A stretch of 64,000 nucleotides of DNA from Pegea sp. RAD2-039. Its lineage: Eukaryota > Chordata > Thaliacea > Salpida > Salpidae. Both the position numbers and the translations under genes were made by a program. This document shows positions 36,483-48,570 of the stretch, piece after piece. Position 1 is the first letter of the stretch. Each line of letters begins with the position of its first letter. The notes below the pieces were generated by a model. That model did not search any database. It was not told where the DNA came from and saw nothing but the letters and a program-made list of their open reading frames with translations. The stretch lies in NCBI GenBank assembly GCA_034620365.1, contig JAQGEQ010000260.1, positions 1 to 64,000 on the forward strand, read 5' to 3'.

Positions 36483-36662
36483 GTGAATAAATATTCTCAT
36501 TTTGAAGTGACTAAATTTGGCGATATTAACGACTGCGTGGTAAGACAAAATCTAAGAACAAAACCTTCTTCAAGTTTCGGTATAATGTTATTTGATGAGC
36601 CTGAATCTGTTACACAAGTAGTTATGTTTGTTAGAAAAAAAGTTAATATGATTGAATTAAAA
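36483..36662 (+). pseudogene. RRM-domain fragment (hnRNP-like), copy 1
   Basis: The frame has no ATG start; it is open from about 36483. The translation contains TKFGDINDCVVR, then TKPSSSFGIMLFDEPESV. This fits the second half of an RNA-recognition motif of the hnRNP A/B or Musashi type, where FGxIxDCxV precedes an RNP1 octamer like RGFGFVLF and a DxxSVxxV helix. RNP2 and the N-terminal strand are missing, RNP1 is degraded (SSFGIMLF), and no further domain follows. It is a gene fragment that travelled with a repeat segment (see copy 2 at 51005). Confidence 0.6.
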
Positions 36663-36878
36663 ACATTTTTACTTAAATAGTTAGAAAGTATTTCACTGAA
36701 AATCTTTTTAATTATTGTACATTAAAAGCATTTCTTCTAATATTAATCATAATAATTATTTGAAAACTTATTATCTAAAACGTAATAAGTAAGAAATCTA
36801 AAATTAATTTAGAATTGTTGACAAAGGAAAGCTATTTTCACAGCTTAAAATAAAAAGATACATTAAGAATTGATTTTC

Positions 36879-36992
36879 GTCCGGACAAACACTAGATCAA
36901 AAGAAGTTGTTAAAATGAAGAAATATTATTGAAATTTGTATTTTAACAATGGTCTTCTTTAACAAACATTTTGAAATCGACAAATTGTCGAT
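36879..36992 (+). ncRNA. Candidate Sm-class small RNA gene, element 7 (subfamily II)
   Basis: Starts with TCCGGACAAACACTAGATC, then AAAAGAAGTTGTTAAAATG, a U/A-rich segment, CATTTTGA and hairpin ATCGAC-AAATT-GTCGAT. The Sm-like site is short. It lies about 220 bp after an RRM fragment, as in its sister at 51234. Confidence 0.33.
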
Positions 36993-36999
36993 GATCTAA

Positions 37000-39030
37000 T
37001 ATTCAACTTGAAGTTAGTGAGTAATAATGTCATTGATTAAAATTTAATAGGAAGTCGAACTAAGATTACTTTAATAGAAAATATTATTGAAAGTGAATAG
37101 TGATTAAAAAAGGTTTTATTTAACCACTTGCAAAAAGCAAATAAACAAATTTTATAAAAAAATGAAGATATCTATGTAACTCTAATTGAAACCTATCATC
37201 CAACATCAACAAATCGATATCCGCTGAATTGAACAAATTTAAATCTAAATTCATAACGATCAAACCAAAATCAAAAATATCTTTCTTTTTTATCTAAATC
37301 AATAGATTTATGTACTTACAGACAAACCTATGGCCTTTTTAACATTGTTAATTAGTGGTTTTTTAATGAATTGAGTTATAGTCTGGTTACCAGTGAATTC
37401 AGTGAGAGTATTTGAAGGATTTTTAGCGAAAATAGTTTTATTTTAAACTTAATTTTGTATTGAAAAAAGTTTATTTAACTCATTCGAAGTTTTGATAATA
37501 TCTTTTAATTTTATTCAATACAAGAATATTTTTTACAAAAAGTATTATTAGATTATCTCAATAGGAAAGGAATAACTGCAGAATTTACATCTTTTCAAAA
37601 AGCAATTTTTAATCAAAAACTTTAAAAACATCTTTAAAAAAATTAGAATTTACATAATAGTGATTAAATTGATATACAATTTATAAATTTCTTGTTTCCT
37701 TTATTTCTGTCTATTTGAAAATTACTAGTTGTTCACGAACAAAGGAAGAAAATGTAAATTATTCATTAGTTATAAGTTCACTATAGTTTAGATATGAAAA
37801 TTTTACTAATTTTGATGTGATTTCAATTCTAAATAGTTAAAAAACTTTTTGCCAAGAATAGTTGTGATATCTGCATCAAATGCAGATATTGGTAACATCT
37901 TGAACTTAATGCTGATGATTTGGATGATGAGTCTTTATAAATTTATCCATTAAAAAAGTACAATTATTCCTTAAAACCAAATTTTTTTTTAGTAATCAAT
38001 AGAAAACCGAAATAATAGTATTCAATTAGATAGCTAACTCAAAAAAAAGTTTTTTAATTACTTTTTCTCCTTTTTTGTTTAGTTTAAATTCAACAAAACT
38101 AGAACAATTTTATCTGCTAATAAAAAGTATTTGTTAAAAACAAAAATATTAATTTTTATTATAAAATTTCCTTAAAAGAAAATTTTATTGAAAACTGAGA
38201 TTTATCTAAAGCTAGAAATTTGAATGTGAAATATTTGGAAGTAAATTTATTGTCTGAAAACTATTAAAGGAGAAAAACAAAACATGAACAAAATTGGGAT
38301 ACTTTTTAAAATATTTTTTGTTTTTATGAAATTTTAATAATTATATAATTTTAAGTTTAAGTTTGCTAATAACAGCTACTGTTTTTATTTCTTAATAATT
38401 TTATTTATTTTGTTTATTTCTACATTTTCATAATATTATCATTCTTGAAAAACATTGAAAAAGAATTTTTGTAAAACAACAATATTGATACTTAATTTGC
38501 ATGAAAATAAATTAGTAAATAATAACGTTTGCTAAAAATATTTAAAATTTGAAATAGAAAATTACTTTTATCTTAAATTGATTGTTTTTATTATTCTATT
38601 TTTAAACTTCAAAATCTAGAAAATTTCTAAAAAATTGTTTTTTTTAAGGAGAATTGTTCTTATTGTTTATTTTACTTAAAGTTGAAACTCTAAAATGTCT
38701 TTAAAATTGTTTTATTTTTAAACTTCATTACAATTGCATCCTTTAAAATTTTTTTAAATTATTCTTTATTACATATAGATGTGAAACTTAAAGTTGTTAA
38801 ATCTTTTAATTTAATAAAAGTTTGATTTACTAGTTTTAATATGATTACAATTTTAGATAGTCCAGAGGCTTCTTGACTACAGTAATTCTTAAGCTACCTG
38901 TTTTGTTTTCATCTCATATTTTTTTTATCAAATCGAATCAAACTTCATATGAAACTGAAAAAGTTCCGGTTCACTTATTTTGCTTTTCAGACTTATTTTT
39001 ATTTTAGGTATAGCATTTTTATTTGAAATT
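37000..39030. repeat. Dispersed repeat sequence
   Basis: The part 37380-37700 is related to 50000-50300 (anchor AACTCATTCGAAGTTTT), and 38170-38970 is an inverted duplicate of 46715-47470. 38900-39110 recurs directly at 55900-56110. No gene supported. Confidence 0.6.
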
Positions 39031-39034
39031 TCTT

Positions 39035-39053
39035 TCTATCAAGTATTTGTCTG
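39035..39053 (-). promoter_or_regulatory. Orphan promoter-like motif
   Basis: GTCCAGACAAATACTTGAT on minus matches the motif that opens the small-RNA-like elements, but no ATCGAC hairpin follows at the usual distance. A second orphan with the same downstream sequence is at 56035-56053. Confidence 0.4.
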
Positions 39054-39159
39054 GACAAAACTCACATTTCTAAAATCAATTTTTCTTACAAGTGTAATTT
39101 TTTTAAAACAAGAAAATGTTTCTTGGTACTTTTTTGAATTTATTTTTGCTACTTATTGT

Positions 39160-39420
39160 AATGGTTGTTGCTGGTTTCTAATGTTGTTGCTGGTTGCTAG
39201 AGGTTCTTGCTGGCTGCTACTGGTTGTTGCTGGGTGGCATTGGTTGTTGCTGGCTGCTAATGGTTGTTACTTGGTGGTATTACATGTTGCTGGCTGCTAA
39301 TGGTATTTGCTGGTGACTAATGGTTGTTCCTGGTTGGTAGTGGGTGTTGCTGGTTTCTAATGGTTGTTGCTGAGTGTTAGTGGTTGTTGCTGCTTCGAAG
39401 TTGTTGTTGCTGGTTGCTAG
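39160..39420 (+). repeat. 20-bp minisatellite, copy B
   Basis: About twelve degenerate units of TGGTTGTTGCTGGTTGCTAG. It begins about 140 bp downstream of the RPB9-B stop on minus. The 106-codon open frame at 38980-39300 is created by this repeat. Confidence 0.9.
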
Positions 39421-39560
39421 TGCGAAAGCAAAATACTGATGTTGAAAAGTTTTTTAATAAAAAAAAAGAAGTATTCATTCTGTCAACATATCGTTTTCTG
39501 CCACCAAGACACGAATTGAAAGCAAAAAGAAGCAGATGGCGTCAAGGAATAGAATCATCA

Positions 39561-40001
39561 TTAAGTCCAACGATGACCACAAGAGGAGTTTGTACAAACA
39601 AAGTACAACTTCATTCCTATCTTCTCTCTAGCTGATTCAGACTGAAAGAACACTGCTTCTTTATGGTGACACCTAGTGGCAAAAATGAGTGCTGAAGAAA
39701 TTAGAGAGCCGATGATTTACTTGGGGCAAGGATTATGCTTTGTTCTAGGCAAGGTTGGATCCTGGGCTACATCAGGATTGATTTCAGACAATTCATCAAC
39801 CTCATGCACAACTTTGTTGACATAAACACAAGGATTATCTGCCTTGATTTGAAAACTACAATTGCGACACTAAAAAGAAATAATTTATACAAAATGTTCA
39901 TTGTAACTATTTCAATTTTCAACCAGCTTTAAAAATAATAACTCACAGCATACAGCAACTCTTTTTTTATTTTATCTTCTTTTGGATACAGCATGTTATT
40001 A
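39561..40001 (-). pseudogene. POLR2I: RPB9 copy B, lacking exon 1
   Basis: Exons 2 to 4 are present on minus at 40001-39947, 39869-39721 and 39672-39561, with intact splice sites and open frame. They encode [14 protein letters not shown], the full [11 protein letters not shown] segment that copy A lacks, [12 protein letters not shown] and VCTNSSCGH, ending HRWT. The segment that holds exon 1 in copy A (between about 15075 and 15910) is missing here: intron 1 runs directly into the stop region of the 84-aa gene at 40275. Without a start exon it cannot make RPB9 unless another exon is used. Exons are otherwise undamaged, so the deletion may be recent. Confidence 0.9.
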
Positions 40002-40274
40002 CTAAAAAACACAAATGTTTCAATGAATAATAATCAAAAAATTGCACTGAAAACATAAACTAGCAAACAATTTTGAAACATTAGAAAAGAAAACATTAAT
40101 TTTGTTTTGTTATTTAGTTTAGTATAAATGATAATTTTATAACATATTTACTGAAAAAGGATTTTTATTTGATTTTCAAACGAATGAAACAAAATTGCAT
40201 ATTGGAAAATAAAGATAAAATAAAAATGAAAATAATGTAGAAAAGAATATTTTATATTTCTATTTCCTACTCTT

Positions 40275-40948
40275 TTAATCAAATAGTTGATCATGTTCTT
40301 CAGGTACATAAGCTTCACCATTAGACCATACACACTTGCCATTAAGGAAATTTAATGCAACTTGCCAACATTGGTTTATAGAATCTTCCATGTCATGAGA
40401 CTGAGCTACTAAAACTGAATTCTTGTCAACTTTCTGTCTATTCTTGAGAAGTGATAAAGCTAATCCAAAATATTTACAATTATCAAACCATTCAAGCATG
40501 ATAAGCGGTTTTACATCTAAAGATTTCATTTTAGCTTTTCTATCTATGAAAAAAATAATAATTAGAAGCATGAAAACTTTGAAAGTTGCATAAGCCTTCA
40601 AGTGTTTAAATATTAGTATTACTGCTTAATAAGGCTTCATTAAAGTCAAAAAACATACATTAACCAGTCTAAAATAAAAAAAAATAATCTTTGACATATA
40701 ATACTATTTCTTGAAATTACAACAATAAATTCTAATGAGCATTTAAACCTGAAAAAATCATAAGCACAACAATCTCAAAAAAACACTTTCGTTATTTTAA
40801 AAACCCGGTTATTGCCATTATAGTTATGGAAAAATCCTAATTTATTGTTGCCGGTTTGTAATCAGACGCAAAGATTTATAAATATATAATCGAATAATGC
40901 AGAAAATGATTATCAAATACTTACATTTAGCAGGATGAATTCAAAGTG
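40275..40948 (-). CDS. Unrecognised 84-aa protein, intact copy B
   Basis: On minus, coding 40529-40275, preceded by a noncoding 24-nt exon 40948-40925 (flanked by TTTTCAG and GTAAGT) joined at 40543. An upstream in-frame TGA in the small exon makes the ATG at 40529 the first usable start. The protein begins MKSLDVKPLIMLEWFDNCKY and ends YVPEEHDQLFD. It has several Cys and Trp residues (FDNCKYFG, NQCWQ, KCVWSNGEAY), no membrane segment and no signal peptide. I do not recognise it. It could be a soluble small subunit or the last exon of a longer gene. Copy A is frameshifted. The stop now lies directly against RPB9-B intron sequence because of the deletion that removed RPB9 exon 1. Confidence 0.6.
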
Positions 40949-41529
40949 CTGAAAATAAAAAGATAATTCTTGGAAACAGTACACAATGTAAAGTTTAGGT
41001 GTCTAATTCAATTTAAAACTTTTCCTAACTTTTCTCCTCACTTATTGCTTACTTTTGATGTTTGAGATCATTTGCTACACTAGGCATTTCACCTTAACCA
41101 ATTATTCACTACTGTGCTATAATTACCATTTTTTTATTTTTGTTGTTGTTTTAAATACTGTTTTTGACACGATACTTTATTAAACTTAAATTGCTGCGTC
41201 TGCAAATAAGTAGGATTTTCTTTTGATTAAAGATAAGTTGGTTAAAAAGATTTAGAGTTTAAACATCGTTTATTTAATTACCAAATGACAACTTAGGATA
41301 AAATAATTAGAAAATTAGCATTTTGATAACAAAGAAAAGTTCACAAATCAAGAACTTTCAAGATGAATCTGATCAATCGATTCTTGAATACTAATGTTAA
41401 AAGCAACTTGATTCTTTTTATTTTTACCCTTTTTTGAGATATCTAAGACCAAAAAACATCTGAATCACCAAAATATTTATCCTTATTCTGAAATTTTCCC
41501 TTTATAGCTTTATTTTTATTCAAATCAGC

Positions 41530-41790
41530 TTAATTATCTATTTTATCAAACAAATCATTATTTTCTTCAGGTTTGCTGTCATCTGGTTTTTCATAATTCC
41601 TGTTTATAATTGTACCATTACTTTCAGTAACATTTGAATGAAGTGGAATCATTTGAAGTACATTGTCATTAGTAGGTGAGTTTTGAAAAGCTCTTTGAAA
41701 ACATTTTCGAAAGATCATCACAATTAAATAACAAAGAAAATCTACCAACAACTCTAGAGGAATAATAAAACTAAACTTAAGATATGACAT
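41530..41790 (-). CDS. Small single-pass membrane protein, copy B (86 aa)
   Basis: Homologue of 17164-17427 with an open frame. The first 25 residues are more variable (SFIIPLELLVDFLCYLIVMIF), and the C-terminal tail from RKCFQRAFQNSP onwards has only two changes. One codon is missing in the membrane segment. The start is the same MSYLKF. It is the first of three same-strand genes, as in block A. Function unknown. Confidence 0.6.
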   Translation of the reverse strand: MSYLKFSFIIPLELLVDFLCYLIVMIFRKCFQRAFQNSPTNDNVLQMIPLHSNVTESNGTIINRNYEKPDDSKPEENNDLFDKIDN

Positions 41791-42835
41791 CTCACAACCT
41801 TTCTTTCATCCAACAGTTTCTGATTTCAATAAGTTTGATGGTAGTCTGTCAATTGTAGTCTTTTTGAAGTTTATCTAATCCAAACAGCTGTGAGGAACTT
41901 GAAGTGAGACAATGTCTTTTAAAGCTGAAATCTTGTGAAATTTCTAAATTTTATGATCATTGCAAAAGCAGCTTTGTTTGGAATTTAAACTGTTTTGAAG
42001 AGCTTTCTACCAGTTTGTAATGATTAAAGAGAAAAATATTGAGCTTTGTAATTGCTGTAATGCTCTAACCTTAACTTTATAATAAATTATTGAAAACAAA
42101 TATAATTTGATTTTTCAATACTTTAGATATGAACTAAACTAAACATTATTAATTTGAAAATTCATATTTCAAATTAAATATATAAATTTTTAAAGGTTGG
42201 TGTTTAGTGATTAAACAGTTGTTACAACTTGGCAAAATAAATCGTCAGTTTGCTGATTTTATAAACAATTTATAGACTATTTTTTTGAAATGTTGTCAAA
42301 TTCTTGGAAGTTTTTAGAGAGATCATAATATATTAAACTGGTATTGGAATCTTTTTCGAACACCAAAATTAGAATACTAGAATTCTACCAAGTAGTGCAA
42401 AAAATTTAACATATGGTTACTTCTATAGCATCTGTTTTCTTAACCAGCCTGCGTTGACGAGAAAGTTTTTTTAAATCTTCATTTAAAGATAACTTTCATA
42501 TTTCATTAGGAAGCTACGACGCTGGTGATTTTTGTTTTGCTTTAAAAGATAACTTTATCACTTCAAAAATAACACATTAATGAAAAATTCTCTATTTTTA
42601 GAACATTTACACAAGTTTCGAACTAATTAACCACAGTTGCAAATAATTATTCAAACTTGTAATGCTTATCCTTAATTACTGAGCCAACAAATTATTTGGT
42701 TAGGTTTTTCTAATTTTTTAGGGAATTCTTTTTTGTAAACAGTAAATCTGACAATATTAAAATTAAAAAACTAAAATTTAAAACAATATTAAAATTGATA
42801 AGTACCAAATATTAGAGAGTTTAAACTAATTTAAT
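41791..42835. repeat. Noncoding part of duplicated block B
   Basis: Matches 17428-18470, including the first 145 bp of the 530-bp repeat (42690-42835), after which homology stops abruptly at AATTTTTTGGAAAG. This is a duplication breakpoint. Confidence 0.75.
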
Positions 42836-43221
42836 TTTTTGGAAAGAATATACCGAGCTGACTATCTAATTGAGTATATAGAAACATAAATTTTTATTAA
42901 TAATAAATATAATTATCTACTTAATAAATACTATTTGTTGGACGGTGGTTCAAACAATATATAAACAGTCCCAACATAAAATAAATTAAAAGTATATTTA
43001 TGTACAATAGTATAAATTGAATACAATTGTTGATTCGTTTATAGCAGATGATTTTCAATATCTAAAAAAATATTTTTTTCATTTTAATCAAAAATTTTAA
43101 CTTTAAATATTTGAGGTCAAATAAATAAACATGCCAATCAATATTATTAAATGAAACAATCAATCAGTCTTAGGTTTAAAAGTTTGCTGTTATCAGTTAG
43201 TTGTACTTGTCAGATTATTCT

Positions 43222-43335
43222 ATCGACAAATGGTCGATATCAAAAATTAGGCTTATGTAAAATAACTTTTAGTTACTTATAACTAAAGGAACATTTCTTA
43301 ATATAAAAAATCTACACATCTAGCATTTGTCAGGA
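43222..43335 (-). ncRNA. Candidate Sm-class small RNA gene, element 8
   Basis: On minus: TCCTGACAAATGCTAGATG, TATA-like TTTTTTATATTAAG, AAATGTTCC, a segment with ATAAGTAACT, a perfect Sm-like AATTTTTGA, hairpin ATCGAC-CATTT-GTCGAT, then AATAATCTGAC. One of the best-formed copies. Confidence 0.48.
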
Positions 43336-43419
43336 AAAAGTGAATTTTTGAAAGCTTTTCTTTCACTTTAAAAGTTTGATTTTTGTAAAACTGTGAGACG
43401 ATTTCTATTTTTTTTGCTA

Positions 43420-45540
43420 TCAATCTTATAGAAAAGTATTTCCTTTTATTAGGTGCATAAAGTATTTTAATTATAAGCTGTTTTATGATTTTTTAAAACT
43501 AAAACTATTACAAATACTTTTTATATATAGCTAATTGTATAAGTATGAATAAACCTTGTATGAATATTAATAAACAATGTTTTGTAAGCTAAAAGTCAAT
43601 GAGCAACACTATTTGTCTCAAAGATAGGAAGATACAACGTTTTAAGTTTATAAAAAATAAACGTAAGATGTATATAATGACATCTTGTGACTGAAAAACA
43701 AATAAAAAAATGTAATTTAATTTTAAAAAAGTTTCAACTTAAAGCTTAATGTACTAAACAGTAAATACAAATAAATTACTTGAAACTTTATGTTGAAATC
43801 TATCAATAGCTCTGAAATTTCATGATCAATTTAATTTCAACAAAAGTATTATAATGACTTTCGGCGTTGTAAAATGATCAAATGCTTCTGTCGAAAGAGG
43901 TGAAAAAACATAAACAGAAATTGTTCTTTTATGACAATTTAATTAATCAATGTTTATGCCAAGAAGCAAACCACCAATGTTTAAGAATTAAAAATAGTAC
44001 ATAAAAATATTACATAAAAGTGGGGAAATATCTGCAAAGAGTTGTAACAAATTTTAGGAAAGAATTTTTACATCAGAACTAAATTCCAAGAAAAGCTTCT
44101 AGTCTTCAATAGCTTGGTGACTCCACTAATGACGTTGAGCTTAAATATTGTTAACTAGAGATTAAGTTAAAAGGTTAAAAAGGATAAATATATAAAACTT
44201 ATCAACGAAATAAGAAACAATATACTTGCACAAAACATTTTACTTACAATAAAGTTTCAAATGTATTTCTTAAGTGAAAAAAGTCAGTTATTTATCTGTT
44301 AACATGGTTGTCATTATAAAAAAAGAAACTGTAAGATTTTTCAAATAAATTCGAATACAATGAAATTTATTTGGATGTAATCGAGACCATACTCTGCTAT
44401 GCGCATTGTAATTGTTTAATGACAGTTACCTAGTGTGTGATGATGACAGCCTAGTTGCGATTAATTGAAAAGGGTAGAAAGGATACTTAGAAAAAGTTAA
44501 CAATGAGTTAAAAAACTATATACTTCTGCAAAACATTTTACGTAAATCAAAGCAAAACAAAAGCTTAAACAGCAGTTAAATATAGGTCTTACAAGATTAT
44601 TTTCAATTTTTATTTGAGATACATTGTTAAACTGTAACTATTTTAGTCAAAATTCCAAAAGACAATTAACGATATTTAAATAAAAACTAAACCTTTAACG
44701 ATTTAGACTAGAATTGAAATTCTACTTTTACTAGCTTTTGTCCTGATATTATTATAATGTTTACAAATTTCAACAAGCTTTAAAAATAAGCCATGAAATT
44801 CAAGTTATTAAATGTCACTAACGAAAACATAGCCTGAAGCAATACAAAGGTTTCAAAATTATTTATCATCAGCAACATCAAGCGTTAACTTGTTCAACTA
44901 TTAATACAAAAACCAAAAAGTTTGATTGGCATTTTTTAATTGAAAAAAAAATGTTTACTAACGCAAAACAATCAATTTTTCTCAAGTTTAATATAGTAAA
45001 GGATGTAAAATTTAATATTTTCTTTCAATTACTTAAGTATAAAAGTAAACAATCACTGTTTTCAAAAATCACGAATTTATAGTTTTTAATTATCACAAAA
45101 AAAGGAAAAACATTCTGCTGTCATATGAGAGTGGCTTCAGTGGAAAACTGTTTGAACTGATTTTTTATTTAAATAAATATTTTAATTTCAAAATTCTATT
45201 TTTAAACAATTGAACTTCTTTAACTTTCAAATTATTTAGTTTCAAATTTGTATTTATGCTATAATATCTACAAAACGAAAATTTTTATGAATTTTTACAG
45301 CTGGTTAGTATGGTTTAGAAAATTCATTTTTTTTTTTAAACTATAATTTTGTTTCTTTGTGATAAATTCAAAAAACAAAAATAATTTAAAATTGAGAACG
45401 ATAGTATGATATGGGTTATTTAGAATTATAAAAAAGATCATTAAAAAAAATCTAAAACCGATTTTTAAAATATATCTGACAATAATCATCTAAATAATTG
45501 ATAAGTTTAGTAAAATGAAATCTTTTGTTTATATTCCCAC
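43420..45540 (-). repeat. Inverted duplicate of 10980-12900
   Basis: Reverse-complement partner of 10980-12900 with many small changes. It also contains a tRNA 3' fragment at 44374-44398, which the partner lacks, so that fragment and its flank (about 44280-44520) were inserted or retained only here. Confidence 0.7.
44374..44398 (+). pseudogene. tRNA-iMet 3' fragment
   Basis: T-arm and acceptor end of the initiator tRNA (ATCGAGACCAT then CTCTGCT), followed by the same downstream flank as the right-arm gene (CATTGTAAT, TTTAATGACAGTTACC). The acceptor strand here is the unmutated CTCTGCT. The 5' half is absent. Complementary to the 5' halves at 24567 and 54030. Confidence 0.8.
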
Positions 45541-45794
45541 ATTTGTTTTTATCAAAAGTTCACAAAATATTTAGTTTAGTAAATTCAACTTTAAACTGAA
45601 ACTTTTGTAAGATTTAACTGCATTTTACTATTTATTTTTCGGTCACAAGATGTCACTATAACAGTTTTATGTTTATTTTTTTAAACTTAAAAACGTTGTA
45701 TCCTCCTATCTGTGAGAGAAATAGTGTTACTCAGTGACTTTGAGCTTACAAAACATTTTTTATTAATATTCATACAAGGTTTAATTATGTAATT

Positions 45795-45821
45795 AAATTT
45801 TGATATCGACCATTTGTCGAT
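45795..45821 (+). ncRNA. Remnant of element 9: Sm-like site and hairpin only
   Basis: AAATTTTGA, hairpin ATCGAC-CATTT-GTCGAT and downstream AGAATAATTCG are present, but the promoter-like motif and variable segment are missing. The sequence immediately upstream is the GCTCAGTGACTTTGAGC monomer block. Probably dead. Confidence 0.4.
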
Positions 45822-46109
45822 AGAATAATTCGTCAGATAGAACTAACAAGTAACGGCAAACTTTTATATTAAAAACTGCTTGATTATTTTGTTTAATAAT
45901 AATAATTGGCATAAATACTAATTTGGCATCAAATATTTGTCGATATTATATTTTTTAAATCTTGAAGAAATTATGGTTTATTGTTGTATTCAATGGGATT
46001 GTGATTGGATTTACAAAAACGTTCGATGGTTACTAGCTAAATAAATTTTTATTAATAATATCAATTAATTTATTTGGTAGTAAGATGATTAAAAATTAAA
46101 GCTACTATA

Positions 46110-46700
46110 AACTAACGATAGTAAATTAATTTTTTTCTCAACTTTCAATAACAATTGTACAGATAACTTGTCGGTGATGTAATTAGAAAGTTGTAATTTG
46201 GTTATCGTAGTTAACCAGTTTAAAATCAAACTTTCTCCTATTTTTGATTAGTGCCATTAGAGAAAGTTTAATTTTAATTTCTCCTTCTAATAATTAGTAA
46301 TTAGTAATAATTTTATTTGAATAGAGTTATTTGGTTATTTCCATTCTTTGTTATTTCAACTTCTTTCAATAAAATAAAGAGAAAATACTTATCTTAGAAA
46401 AATTACACAACAAACGAGGATGAAACTACCTTTACAAAATTATTGCAAACTTAAACTGTAAATCTAAAAATATTTTAACGTAAAACTTGTGATTGTAAAA
46501 CAAATTAAAAAGCTTTTTTGTTAATTTACTGTTTTTAACTAAAAAATAATAATTTGAGTTGCTTCATTTGCTAATGTGAAATTTTGTGAAACGAAAACCA
46601 TTACGGATGAAAATTTAGAAGGTTCAAATAGAAAGTTGAAAACAGTTTCATTCAAATCATAACAAGTAGTATATCGACGCTATACTTAAAATAAAAACAA
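46110..46700 (-). repeat. Inverted duplicate of 56360-56960
   Basis: Anchors are CATTCAAATCATAACAAGTA and AGTATATCGACGC, seen reversed at 56366-56400. No gene. Confidence 0.75.
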
Positions 46701-46714
46701 GTCTGTAGAGCAAA

Positions 46715-47470
46715 ATCAGTGAACCGGAACTTTTTCAGTCTGATATGAAGTTTGATTTGATTTGATAAATAAAATATGATATGAAAATAAAACAATTGGC
46801 TTAAAAACTACTGTAGCCAAAAAGTTTCTCGACTATCTAAAATTGTAATCACTTCAAAACTAGTAAATCAAACTTTTATTAAAATAACAGAATTAACAAC
46901 TTTAAATTTCACCTCTGTATGTAATAGAGATTAATTTTAGAAATATTTAAGAGGATGCAATTGTAATGAAGTTTCAAAATAAAACAATTTTAAAGACATT
47001 CTAGTGTTTCAACTTTAAGTAAAAAGAAAAATAAGTACAATTTTCATTCAAAAAGAATAATTTTTTAGAAATCTTCTAGATTTTGAAGTTTAAAAATCAA
47101 AATTAGAAAAAAGCAAATTTCTGTTTCAAATTTTAAATATTTTCAGCAAATGTTATTATTTATTAATTTATTTTCATGCAAATTAAGTATCACTTATAAT
47201 GTTGTTTTACAAAATATCTATTTAATAGTTTTTCAACAATGATAATATTATGAAAAAATAGAAATAAACAAAATAAATAAAATTATTAAGAAATAAATAT
47301 ATTAGCTTTTATTAACAAAATTAAAGTTAAAATTATATAAATAATCAAATTTCATAAAAACAAAGAATATTTTTGAAAGTTATCCAAATTTTTTTCATGT
47401 TTAGTTTTTCTCCTTTAATAGTTTTCTGAAAATAAATTTACTTCAAAATCTTTCACATTCAAATTTCTAG
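46715..47470 (-). repeat. Inverted duplicate of 38170-38970
   Basis: Anchors are TCTCCTTTAATAGTTTTC near 47407 and the GAACCGGAACTTTTTCAGT block at 46722. No gene; a 60-codon open frame at 47415-47597 is not coding-like. Confidence 0.7.
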
Positions 47471-47794
47471 TTCTAGATAAATGTAAGTTTTCAATAAAAT
47501 TTACTTTTAAGAAATTTGTAGAATAAAAATTAATATTTTTATTTTTAACTAATATTTTTATTAGCAGATAAAATTTTGTTGAATTAAAACTAAACACAAA
47601 AGTAGAAAAAGTATTTTAAGAACTTTTTTTAAGTTATATATCGTATTGAATACTATTAAATCTGTTTTCTATAAGATTTAAAAAAAATAATTTTGGTTTA
47701 TTCTTTAAACTTGACATAAGAAGATTAAAAATACAAAATTATCATAAAAAGTAATTTATATATGCTGGTAGTTTGTGTCACCATATCACTATTA

Positions 47795-48570
47795 CTAAAC
47801 ATATAAATTCACGTTTAATGCCAAAAATATTTTCATTAGTAACCACATTCTTTCATCGAAACTAGCATCATCAAATTGTTCATCAGTAATTACGTCAACG
47901 TCATAAACTAATTTTTGTTGAGTAACCTCTATTAGATTAGAAATAAAAAGTGAACTTAAAAATGCTGAAAACATTCGAGAAATGTAAATGAACAACTTTC
48001 ACGAGGCATTTGTATAAAGTTTCATTCGACATTAAAAGTCAATCACAAGTTTGAAATTTAACAAAATATTGAAATATTACGATTCGCCCATAGATATCGT
48101 GAAAAGACAACAAAAATAATTTTTGTTTTTAACTATTTCTAAAATAAAAAAGATTGTTTAACTTGTAGAAAACTTCAATTAATGATCAAATAGATTATAT
48201 CCGTATAATATAGCGTAGATAACTGAAAAAATTTATCTTAAGGTCTTAAATGCTCTGAGTTTTCTATAAAATTTTATTCATGAAATATAAAGGTTTTGTT
48301 AATTAGCAAATTATTTTGATATTACTAAATATTTATGGAATCATACATTCATTTTTTTTCTTCAAAAACTTTTTGACGTTTTTACTTATGTTTAAAAATA
48401 ATTAAATGACCAAAATTGTCGAGTTTGACAATTGGAATAAAATCTTCAGATAATCAGATGAAGTTAAAAAGAGTTAAAATAATAACCCAAACATCTTGTG
48501 TAATTAGAACTAATTAAACAAAGATTATTGAGAACCACATAAAATATAATTAATTAAAGCACAATTGATT
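47795..48570 (-). repeat. Inverted relative of 20870-21260 with extra blocks
   Basis: Flanks match (CACTTTTTATTT, CAGCATTT, TTTTTACTTATG). Two stretches are missing in the partner: about 95 bp at 47840-47935, with an open translation YDVDVITDEQFDDASFDE on minus, and about 370 bp at 48003-48370. The first could be a stray exon; I cannot assign it. Confidence 0.5.

Noticed and set aside
38980..39300. 106-codon open frame rich in Leu, Cys and Trp
   Set aside because: Its second half is the 20-bp minisatellite read through and its first half is a dispersed repeat. The arrays at 14194 and 62341 give similar artefacts.
40275..40601. 108-codon frame giving a longer N-terminus to the 84-aa protein
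   Set aside because: The extra codons lie in a T-rich intron end with an acceptor (TTTTTCATAG) and are not maintained as coding; the upstream exon joins at 40543.
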